From an uncultured Bacteroidales bacterium (GTDB lineage: Bacteria; Bacteroidota; Bacteroidia; Bacteroidales; F082): 52,883 bases of DNA. The position numbers and the translations under genes are program-made. This document shows positions 33,183 through 40,479 of the stretch, piece after piece. Location of the stretch: positions 1 to 52,883 of the forward strand of contig CAMYYD010000015.1 of assembly GCA_947303395.1 (NCBI GenBank). The letters run 5' to 3'. The notes under the pieces are model-generated. The model did no database searches, was not told where the DNA came from, and was given only the letters and a program-made list of their open reading frames with translations. Numbering within the stretch: position 1 is the first letter of the stretch; every line of letters starts with the position of its first letter.

Positions 33183-33758
33183 ATGAATATTATAAGTAGT
33201 CATATTACTAAACGAAAGCTCTGTCAAATTGCAGAGATACAATCCGGTATATATATAAAAGGTATATCAGACGGAGATGTCTCGTGCTTGCAGGTAAAAG
33301 ATTTGTTGATGGATTCGCCGGAAATTACCGCGATGAAAACAAATTACACCAAAAAGATTGACAGATACTTGTTAAAAAAAGGCGACATTCTTTTTGCATG
33401 CAAAGGCACAACATATCTATGCAAAGTTTTTGATTATGATATCCCTGCCGTGGCATCAACAACATTATATTCAATAAGATTACACACAAATATTATTACT
33501 CCGGAGTATCTCTGCTGGTATATGAACCACCCTACTATCGCAGCTTCTATAAACAACGAAAAAATGGGGACAGGCTCGCCAATGATAAGAAAAGAAGTCA
33601 TTGAGAATCTCGAAGTTATGATACCAGACATGAACACTCAAAAAACAATTATTGAGATTTCGAAACTTCAAGAACGTGAAAACGAGCTTGTCGGTTTAAT
33701 ACAACAGAAGAAAACGCAGTTAACCAACCAATTGATAATAAATAAATTAAATATATAA
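33183..33758 (+). CDS. Half-size type I restriction specificity (HsdS-like) protein
   Basis: A 191-aa protein equal to one target-recognition domain plus one conserved spacer helix. The TRD begins LCQIAEIQSGIYIKG and contains YLLKKGDILFACKGT and the typical DYDIPAVASTTLYSIRL. The spacer is IEISKLQERENELVGLIQQKK. A full HsdS has two TRDs; half subunits may dimerise, may serve as sequence donors, or may form their own methylase with HsdM. It precedes hsdM by 1 nt. It is not simply the broken start of the downstream hsdS, which is complete and different in sequence. The 154 nt between sufD and this gene contain only the promoter and AT-rich DNA. Confidence 0.8.
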   Translation: MNIISSHITKRKLCQIAEIQSGIYIKGISDGDVSCLQVKDLLMDSPEITAMKTNYTKKIDRYLLKKGDILFACKGTTYLCKVFDYDIPAVASTTLYSIRLHTNIITPEYLCWYMNHPTIAASINNEKMGTGSPMIRKEVIENLEVMIPDMNTQKTIIEISKLQERENELVGLIQQKKTQLTNQLIINKLNI

Positions 33759-33759
33759 A

Positions 33760-35289
33760 ATGGATACAAAAAAGATAACCCAAGACGATATCAACCGCAC
33801 GGTTTGGAATGCATGCGACACTTTTAGAGGCGTGATTGACCCCAGCCAGTATAAGGATTACATCCTTACGATGCTATTTTTGAAATACGTAAGCGATGTT
33901 TATAAGTCGAAGTTTCAGGATTACGTTAAGAAATATGAAGGAGACGCTACTCGTGCAGAAAGAGCAATGCGTCACGAAAGATTTGTTGTGCCAGAGAAAA
34001 GTTCTTATGACTATCTTTACGAACATAGAAATGCATCAAATATCGGTGAATTGATTGATGAGGCGCTTGCTGACCTTGAAGATGCCAACCGCGAGAAAAT
34101 GAGCAGTGAGGATGGCAGCAGCATTTTCAGAAACATCAGCTTCAACAGTGCAAATTTGGGCGAGACAAAGGAGAAAAATGCAAGGCTAAGAAACCTTCTT
34201 CAGGATTTCAGAGGCGTGGAGTTAGATGAGTCGCATCTGGAAAACAACGATATTATTGGTGACGCTTACATGTATCTTGTCTCAACGTTTGCAGGTGAGG
34301 CCGGCAAGAAAGCTGGAGATTTTTTCACGCCAGCTGAAGTTTCAACCCTACTTGCAAAATTGACAAAGAGTAATCCTGGAGCAAGAATCTGCGACGTGAC
34401 TTGTGGTTCGGGTTCATTGTTGATCAAAGCAGGTAAAGAAGTCGGAAACAACAACTTCTCCTTGTACGGTCAAGAAGTTAATGGAAGCACCTGGGCTTTG
34501 GCAATGATGAATATGTTCTTGCATGGCTTTGACAATGCCGTCATCCGTTGGGGTGACACCTTGCGCAATCCAAAGCTGAAATTGAACGACAAGTTGATGA
34601 AGTTTGACACGGTTGTTGCAAATCCACCATTCTCACTCGACAAATGGGGCGCAGAAGAGGCCGCTAACGATCCGTACAACCGTTTCTGGAGAGGCATACC
34701 GCCAAAGAGCAAAGGCGACTGGGCATTTATCAGCCACATGCTTGAAGTTGCAGATGAAAATTCAGGCAAAGTTGGTGTAATCATACCTCATGGAGTGCTT
34801 TTCAGAGGCGGAAGCGAAGGCAAGATTCGTCAATACATACTTGAAAACGAGCATATTTTGGAAGCTGTCATCGGATTACCGGCAAATCTATTTTACGGCA
34901 CAGGTATTCCGGCAGCCATCGCCATTTTCCGCAAAGGGAGAAACTCTGAAAACGTGCTATTTATCGATGCAAGCCGCGAATATGAGAATGGTAAAAATCA
35001 GAATAAACTGCGCACTCAGGATATCGAGCATATCGTAAACACATATCGGAAGTTTACCAATAGTGAATTAAAACCAGGTGTCGTAGAAGATAAATATGCT
35101 TTTGTGGCAACACCAGACGACATTCGTGAAAACGACTACAACCTCAACATCCCGCGTTATGTTGATACATACGAAGAGGAGGCTGAAGTTGACATTCCTG
35201 CAGTGCAAAAAGAAATAGAGCAATTAGAAAGTGAACTTGTTGAAGTTCAATCAAAAATGAAGGATTATTTAAAGGAGTTAGGATATTAG
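33760..35289 (+). CDS. hsdM: Type I restriction-modification DNA methyltransferase subunit M
   Basis: A 509-aa N6-adenine methyltransferase. The N-terminal HsdM_N domain (about 1-130; TVWNACDTFRG, ILTMLFLKYVSD) is followed by GDFFTPAEVSTLLAKL. SAM motif I is DVTCGSGSLLIKAG and catalytic motif IV is VANPPFSL. The C-terminal coiled coil (EIEQLESELVEVQSKM) docks onto HsdS. It is complete. The downstream gene is dinD, separated by 61 nt that include a 24-bp palindrome. Confidence 0.96.
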   Translation: MDTKKITQDDINRTVWNACDTFRGVIDPSQYKDYILTMLFLKYVSDVYKSKFQDYVKKYEGDATRAERAMRHERFVVPEKSSYDYLYEHRNASNIGELIDEALADLEDANREKMSSEDGSSIFRNISFNSANLGETKEKNARLRNLLQDFRGVELDESHLENNDIIGDAYMYLVSTFAGEAGKKAGDFFTPAEVSTLLAKLTKSNPGARICDVTCGSGSLLIKAGKEVGNNNFSLYGQEVNGSTWALAMMNMFLHGFDNAVIRWGDTLRNPKLKLNDKLMKFDTVVANPPFSLDKWGAEEAANDPYNRFWRGIPPKSKGDWAFISHMLEVADENSGKVGVIIPHGVLFRGGSEGKIRQYILENEHILEAVIGLPANLFYGTGIPAAIAIFRKGRNSENVLFIDASREYENGKNQNKLRTQDIEHIVNTYRKFTNSELKPGVVEDKYAFVATPDDIRENDYNLNIPRYVDTYEEEAEVDIPAVQKEIEQLESELVEVQSKMKDYLKELGY

Positions 35290-35292
35290 TAT

Positions 35293-35316
35293 CATTTCGA
35301 GGATATCCTCGAAATG
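35293..35316. repeat. 24-bp perfect palindrome upstream of dinD
   Basis: The half-site CATTTCGAGGAT is followed by its exact reverse complement, 35 nt before the dinD ATG. The identical sequence occurs inside dinD at 35543-35566, extended there to 28 bp. It may be an operator or a copied fragment of dinD. Confidence 0.9.
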
Positions 35317-35350
35317 GTCGAGAGTATTAATCATTAAAAAACCAAGTAAT

Positions 35351-36196
35351 ATGAACAAACGACTTACGAAAAAGACAATGACACTGTTTGAGAACATCAA
35401 ACACATTGATGAAAACGGTGTGGAGTACTGGACATCGCGCAGCCTGTGGAAAGTTTTAGAATACACAGAATACAGACACTTTCTACCTGTTATTGAAAAA
35501 GCCAAGATAGCCTGTGAAAACAGCGGCCAGAGAATAGAGAACCATTTCGAGGATATCCTCGAAATGGTAGAAATAGGTTCTGGTGCAGAACGCGCTCTCG
35601 ATTCCGTCAAACTTTCACGCTATGCATGCTATCTTATTGTACAGAATGCCGACCCGAGCAAAACGATTGTAGCTCAAGGACAAACCTATTTTGCCATACA
35701 GACTCGCATTGCTGAAGTTCAGCAGATGAAGGAATATCAAGCGCTTTCCGACGAGGAAGAAAAACGCCTGTTTCTGCGTGCAGAGCTTCAGAAGCACAAC
35801 TCGGAATTGGCAAGTGCTGCAAAAGACGCCGGTGTTATCGATTCCCGAGATTATGCCATTTTTCAAAACTTTGGCTATCAAGGGCTTTATGGCGGCATGA
35901 CTGCAAAAGACATCCATGCCAGAAAAGGTTTGAAACAGAGTCAGAAGATTTTGGATCACATGGGAAGCACCGAGCTTGCCGCTAACCTTTTTCGCGCGAC
36001 ACAAACAGAAGAGAAACTTCGACGCGAGAATATCAAGGGTAAGCAAAAAGCCAACATGACTCATTACGAAGTCGGTGCCAAAGTGCGACAAACCATCAAA
36101 GAACTTGGTGGCACAATGCCGGAAGACTTGCCAACAGTTGAGAACATAAAAGCTGTTGAAAAGAAAAAACAGAAATTGTTGGAGACAAAGAAATAG
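35351..36196 (+). CDS. dinD: DNA-damage-inducible protein D (DinD) homologue
   Basis: A 281-aa BRO/KilA-N-like protein. DinD of E. coli is LexA-controlled and modulates RecA filaments. The family's N-terminal part reads FENIKHIDENGVEYWTSRSLWKVLEY, then VKLSRYACYLIVQNADPSK and ALGQTYFAIQTR-like QGQTYFAIQTR. The C-terminal half (DAGVIDSRDYAIFQNFGYQGLYGG) is also typical. DinD genes are often found inside type I restriction loci, as here between hsdM and hsdS. Residues HFEDILEMV are encoded by a perfect 28-bp palindrome (35541-35568). Confidence 0.92.
   Translation: MNKRLTKKTMTLFENIKHIDENGVEYWTSRSLWKVLEYTEYRHFLPVIEKAKIACENSGQRIENHFEDILEMVEIGSGAERALDSVKLSRYACYLIVQNADPSKTIVAQGQTYFAIQTRIAEVQQMKEYQALSDEEEKRLFLRAELQKHNSELASAAKDAGVIDSRDYAIFQNFGYQGLYGGMTAKDIHARKGLKQSQKILDHMGSTELAANLFRATQTEEKLRRENIKGKQKANMTHYEVGAKVRQTIKELGGTMPEDLPTVENIKAVEKKKQKLLETKK
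35541..35568. repeat. 28-bp perfect palindrome within dinD
   Basis: The half-site ACCATTTCGAGGAT is followed by its exact reverse complement, in frame with dinD. The inner 24 bp are the same as at 35293-35316, 225 bp upstream of its inner start. Confidence 0.92.
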
Positions 36197-36224
36197 TATA
36201 ATATTAACAAAATATGCTAAACAT

Positions 36225-36830
36225 ATGGAAAAGAAAAAATTAAGTTTTGCACATTTTTGTGCATATTTATCGTTAGCCGTCTCTATCACCATGTTAGTTT
36301 TATGGTGCTGTAATGTCGGTGGTTTTTCTGTGGTTAGTCTTGATTCCTTTGTAGGGATTATAGTTGCGCTGCTTGCAATTGTTGTGACTTTAACAATTGG
36401 TTCTCAAATTTACACTAGCATTGAAATAAAAACAAAAATAGAAGAGCTAAACATCTTGAAAGAAAAATTTAATACTCAAGAAAAAGAATATAAACAGCAA
36501 ACATACAAGTTGAATCATTTAATATTTGTAAGTTTAGCGGATATAGAAATCAATAATAAGAATTACGCACTGGCTTTCTCGTATTTAATGACATCATTAG
36601 AATATACTATGTCATTAGATACACCAATGAATATTGATCCTGTATTAGGAAGAATGACTATTGTTGTTTCACAATTAAAACAAGACACTGTCTGTAAGTT
36701 TATGGAAGACATTCAAGACTCTAACAATAGTATAAAGGAATCTCAATTATATGATTTAATAAAAACTAAGTACGATAAGATATATTCAGATTTTACTGCC
36801 AAAATAAAAGAAAACGATGACAAAAAATAG
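36225..36830 (+). CDS. Two-TM coiled-coil protein of unknown function in the hsd island
   Basis: A 201-aa protein. The TM helices are at about 9-30 and 39-61; a coiled coil follows at about 65-90 (IEELNILKEKFNTQEKEYKQQ). A soluble helical C-terminus contains a TPR-like phrase (LADIEINNKNYALAFSYLM). I start at the ATG 36225; the longer frame overlaps dinD. The stop overlaps the hsdS start by 14 nt, so it is translationally coupled with hsdS. Codon use is AT-rich compared with hsdM and hsdR, suggesting separate acquisition. I recognise no family. Membrane proteins of this shape occur as effectors in defence systems (inference only). Confidence 0.75.
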   Translation: MEKKKLSFAHFCAYLSLAVSITMLVLWCCNVGGFSVVSLDSFVGIIVALLAIVVTLTIGSQIYTSIEIKTKIEELNILKEKFNTQEKEYKQQTYKLNHLIFVSLADIEINNKNYALAFSYLMTSLEYTMSLDTPMNIDPVLGRMTIVVSQLKQDTVCKFMEDIQDSNNSIKESQLYDLIKTKYDKIYSDFTAKIKENDDKK

Positions 36831-38046
36831 TTCTCATATCCCCTCCGGCTACAAGCCCTCGCCCCTCGGCATCATTCCTGAAGACTGGGAAGTAAAGAGG
36901 CTGGGAGAAGTATGTATTAATGATGGCGACTATGGACTTAATGCGCCCGCAACAGATTATGACGAAAACTTACCTACATATCTCCGAATAACCGATATTG
37001 ATGACGACGGAAATTTCAATCAGTCGGACAAAAAATCAGTTAATAGTCCATTAAGTGAAAACTATCATCTAAAAGAGGGAGATATTGTTTTTGCTCGTAC
37101 AGGTGCAACCGTTGGCAAAACATATTTATATGACAAAACAGATGGGGAACTTGTATATGCTGGATTCTTAATTAAATTCACACCAAATAAAGAAAGAATA
37201 CTGCCGTATTATTTAAAGTCACAAACAAACATAAAGGAATATGCAAATTGGGTTTCTATAACCTCACAGCGTAGTGGACAGCCAGGAATCAATGCAGCAG
37301 AATATTGTTCGTATAAGTTCGCACTTCCACCATTAGCAGAACAACAACGCATCGTTTCCGTTCTTTCCCTTTGGGACACCGCCATAGCCAAGCAGACCTC
37401 CCTGATTGAGCAACTCGCCCTGCGCAAGCGCGGCCTCATGCAGCAACTGCTCACGGGAAAGAAACGACTGAAAGGGTTTGAGGGAGGCTCTTTCCATAGA
37501 CTTGGCAACTACATTTCGGAATGCAACAGAAGAAACAATGGCTGCAAACGTGTTTTATCAGTCACCAACACAAGAGGTTTTATTCTCCAAGAAGAGCAAT
37601 TTGATAAAATTGTAGCCAGCAACGATACGAGCAACTACAAAGTAGTTCGTCGAGGCGAATTTGCCTATAATCCATCTAGAGTAAACGTTGGTTCTTTGGC
37701 TATGCTAAACGAATACGATGAAGGCATTTTAAGTCCAATGTATATCGTTTTCAAAGCCAACGAAAATATCGACAAATCCTATTTGTTGCAATGTCTCCAA
37801 TCGTGGTGGTTCAGAGGACATATCCCAGCCTATACACAAGGAAGCGTCCGTGACAGCCTTTCCTACGACGGTTTATGCTCTATGAAATTTTATATTCCGA
37901 CACTTCAAGAGCAAAAGGCCATTTCTACCATCTTGGAACAAGCCGACAAAGAAATTGAGATACAAAAACAAAAACTAGCAGCCATGCAGGAGCAGAAGAA
38001 GGGGCTGATGCAGGTGCTATTAACTGGTAAAAGGAGGGTAATATGA
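36817..38046 (+). CDS. hsdS: Type I restriction specificity subunit S
   Basis: A 409-aa DNA-recognition subunit with two target-recognition domains. TRD1 runs from DWEVKRLGEV (about 22) to about 180. The central conserved region is LPPLAEQQRIVSVLSLWDTA, followed by a helix ending LLTGKKR. TRD2 follows, then the distal repeat of the conserved region (IPTLQEQKAISTILEQADKEI) ending LLTGKRR. The circular-permuted symmetry of HsdS is therefore complete. It overlaps the previous gene by 14 nt and the next by ATGA. The bipartite target sequence cannot be deduced. Confidence 0.95.
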   Translation: MTKNSSHIPSGYKPSPLGIIPEDWEVKRLGEVCINDGDYGLNAPATDYDENLPTYLRITDIDDDGNFNQSDKKSVNSPLSENYHLKEGDIVFARTGATVGKTYLYDKTDGELVYAGFLIKFTPNKERILPYYLKSQTNIKEYANWVSITSQRSGQPGINAAEYCSYKFALPPLAEQQRIVSVLSLWDTAIAKQTSLIEQLALRKRGLMQQLLTGKKRLKGFEGGSFHRLGNYISECNRRNNGCKRVLSVTNTRGFILQEEQFDKIVASNDTSNYKVVRRGEFAYNPSRVNVGSLAMLNEYDEGILSPMYIVFKANENIDKSYLLQCLQSWWFRGHIPAYTQGSVRDSLSYDGLCSMKFYIPTLQEQKAISTILEQADKEIEIQKQKLAAMQEQKKGLMQVLLTGKRRVI

Positions 38047-39755
38047 AAAACACAAAAATCTGTTGTTTAAATGTTGAGCAAAACGTCTGTGATGAATTAT
38101 CAAAAACTTTCAATGTATATAATGGAAGTTTGGGCAATATAGTAGATGTTGGCAAACAAAATCACAGAGGCACCTCAACATATCTCCTATTGAATTATGA
38201 TTTTCCCCAAAATATACATGAATACGAGGTATTTATTAGTGATTTGGGAAATTACAAAACAATTGAATACAGACAATCTGAGCATACACGCACTAATATA
38301 GTAGGTAACTCTGCCTATTATTTTGTTTCCAATTATCCAGCGACTCTATTTAATCCGATACCATATAATTGTTTCTTGTTAAAAACGGAAACACAAAAAA
38401 GCAATGTACATCGTCCAATAATTAATATAATTTTTCAACACTCAAAAAATGAAATCGAATATTCTGTTCAAGATGCGGCAAGTTATCATCACAATGATAA
38501 TACAATAACACTTACAAATTATTCACTGACAAAAGATTTTACAGGGGAAACAATATATGGCAATGAGATTCTGTTTTGTGATTCCAAAATTGCTTATACC
38601 CTGTTTGAACAGTTTTCTAATGAAATAAAGTATTATCAAACATTCGAACATCCAGCAATATGGGACAACAACACAAATAAAAGCATTCCTGATGACAATT
38701 TCATCCCATTATTAAAAAACAAACACGGTCAAATAATCTCATATATTTGGATTTCGGACAAGGAAGTAACGTTTATGCTTCCTCAGTTAGAATCAAAAAA
38801 GGAATTGCTTGACATATTATTCAAAGAAGTCATATATAGATATTATTCTGAATACTTTCCTGAAATTGAAACAATATCTTGGAAAAACAAACAACAATAT
38901 TTCCTTCCTAAGCAACAGGATTTAGAGACTAAGAAACAAGAGATCATTAACAAATACGAAGAAGACATTAATAATATAGATAAGGCCATCCAAGATAATA
39001 ACAAAAAATACGAGTTTTTGCACAACATTCTTACGGAATCTGGAGATATATTAGTAAAAAACATCATTGAATACTTAAAATGGCTAGGCTTTGATAATGC
39101 TATTGAAAAGGACAAATCAGTTGCAGATGGTTTATTTGAAGAAGACATTCAAATTGATTTAGGAGAGAAAGGACTACTGATTATCGAAGTTAAAGGTATC
39201 AATAGGACATCAAAAGATTCAGAGTGTTCACAAATTAGTAAGATCAGGCACAGAAGATGCAAAGAAAGGAACAAGTTAGATGTTATTGCTTTATACATAG
39301 TCAACAACGAAAGAAACATTGAACCTCTCAAGAGGACACTCCCTCCGTTTAATGATAATCAAATTCAAGATGCAATAAACGATGACAGAGGCTTAATGTA
39401 TACCTGGCAATTGTTTAATTTATACTTCAATATTGAAAATGGTTTTATATCAAAGGAAGAAGCGCAAAAATGCATATTAAACACTGGATTGATAGATTTT
39501 ACGCCAAACTTGATAAAACTAGGAAAACCATATAAATACTATCAAAATCACACAATAATTTGTATCGACCTTCACAATCAGAATATTAGAATCGGTGATA
39601 CTTTGGCATACGAAACTGATGGCAGATATCTTCCCATTAAAGTCATTGAGATTCAACAAGAAGGAAAATCCTTCGATGAACTTACCAACGGGAAAGTTGG
39701 AATCAAAGTTGATCTAGAAGTGCCAGAGATAAAAATGTTATATCTTAAACAATAA
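38043..39755 (+). CDS. Putative PD-(D/E)XK nuclease-like protein of unknown family
   Basis: A 570-aa protein coupled to hsdS by an ATGA overlap. Residues 1-285 resemble nothing I know. A coiled coil spans about 292-325. A restriction-endonuclease-like core follows: helix TESGDILVKNIIEYLKWLGF (331-350), then EEDIQIDLGEKGLLIIEVKG with Asp368 and Glu382-x-Lys384, the geometry of a PD-(D/E)XK active site. The C-terminal 60 residues (IRIGDTLAYETDGRYLPIKV, GKVGIKVDLEV) look like a small beta-barrel as in translation-factor domain 2. Base composition is AT-rich relative to the core hsd genes. A nuclease effector or accessory restriction factor is inferred. Confidence 0.75.
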   Translation: MKNTKICCLNVEQNVCDELSKTFNVYNGSLGNIVDVGKQNHRGTSTYLLLNYDFPQNIHEYEVFISDLGNYKTIEYRQSEHTRTNIVGNSAYYFVSNYPATLFNPIPYNCFLLKTETQKSNVHRPIINIIFQHSKNEIEYSVQDAASYHHNDNTITLTNYSLTKDFTGETIYGNEILFCDSKIAYTLFEQFSNEIKYYQTFEHPAIWDNNTNKSIPDDNFIPLLKNKHGQIISYIWISDKEVTFMLPQLESKKELLDILFKEVIYRYYSEYFPEIETISWKNKQQYFLPKQQDLETKKQEIINKYEEDINNIDKAIQDNNKKYEFLHNILTESGDILVKNIIEYLKWLGFDNAIEKDKSVADGLFEEDIQIDLGEKGLLIIEVKGINRTSKDSECSQISKIRHRRCKERNKLDVIALYIVNNERNIEPLKRTLPPFNDNQIQDAINDDRGLMYTWQLFNLYFNIENGFISKEEAQKCILNTGLIDFTPNLIKLGKPYKYYQNHTIICIDLHNQNIRIGDTLAYETDGRYLPIKVIEIQQEGKSFDELTNGKVGIKVDLEVPEIKMLYLKQ

Positions 39756-39759
39756 CAAT

Positions 39760-40467
39760 ATGGACAAAATTAAAGCGTTCGATCTGTCGTCGGTTTTATT
39801 AAAAATAATTTTCATAATTGTATTGGTGCTTTGTTTTTGGGCAATCTTCGCCATACAATTAGAAATAGATTGGCTTATGATCAAAATCAATTTATCACAG
39901 AATGTTTGTGATAATATAAATCGACTGTATCTTAATCTCTCATATAGTTATGTGGCCGGTTTCATTATATACCTTTTAACAATCTATTTCCCCCAAAAAT
40001 TCGAAAAAAAACGTCTACAACCAATCTTTAAACAGAAAATTCGTGATATTAAAAATGTTTTTAATCGCATTTTACTGGAATTTTCTAGAAATACTGAAAT
40101 CAAAAACGGTTATATGGAAATAGATAATGCCCGTAAGGTCCTAATGTCTAAAAACTGGACAGATATTATGCCGATGTTTCAAAACCTGTATAGGGCTAAT
40201 ATTAGCTATATATCGTTCATTAGTGAAGAAGGTAAAATTATGAAAAAACAAATCAACGATTTTATTCAATCATATCAATCTTTTATCACAGCAAAACAAT
40301 TGTGTTTGCTGGAAGAGCTTTCTAATATGATGATATTTAGCATTGCTAATCAATTCTGTCAGATGACAATTTCATTAGAAGATGCAAATGGTAAAAAATC
40401 TCTTATTGATATGTTTATAGACGCTCTAAACAAAATGTATGAAATTGAAAAGGCTTTTAATAGATAA
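39760..40467 (+). CDS. Two-TM protein of unknown function in the hsd island
   Basis: A 235-aa protein with TM helices at about 11-33 and 58-76 and a long, helical, basic cytoplasmic domain. It starts 4 nt after the nuclease-like gene and ends 12 nt before hsdR, so it is part of the same operon. Composition is AT-rich. No motif or family was recognised. Together with the 570-aa protein it could make a membrane-plus-nuclease pair, a combination seen in several anti-phage systems. That role is inference from context. Confidence 0.72.
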   Translation: MDKIKAFDLSSVLLKIIFIIVLVLCFWAIFAIQLEIDWLMIKINLSQNVCDNINRLYLNLSYSYVAGFIIYLLTIYFPQKFEKKRLQPIFKQKIRDIKNVFNRILLEFSRNTEIKNGYMEIDNARKVLMSKNWTDIMPMFQNLYRANISYISFISEEGKIMKKQINDFIQSYQSFITAKQLCLLEELSNMMIFSIANQFCQMTISLEDANGKKSLIDMFIDALNKMYEIEKAFNR

Positions 40468-40479
40468 AATCAATAAATC

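Noticed and set aside
33183..33758. Half-size hsdS as a frameshifted full hsdS
   Set aside because: hsdM begins 1 nt after its stop and no second TRD remnant is visible.
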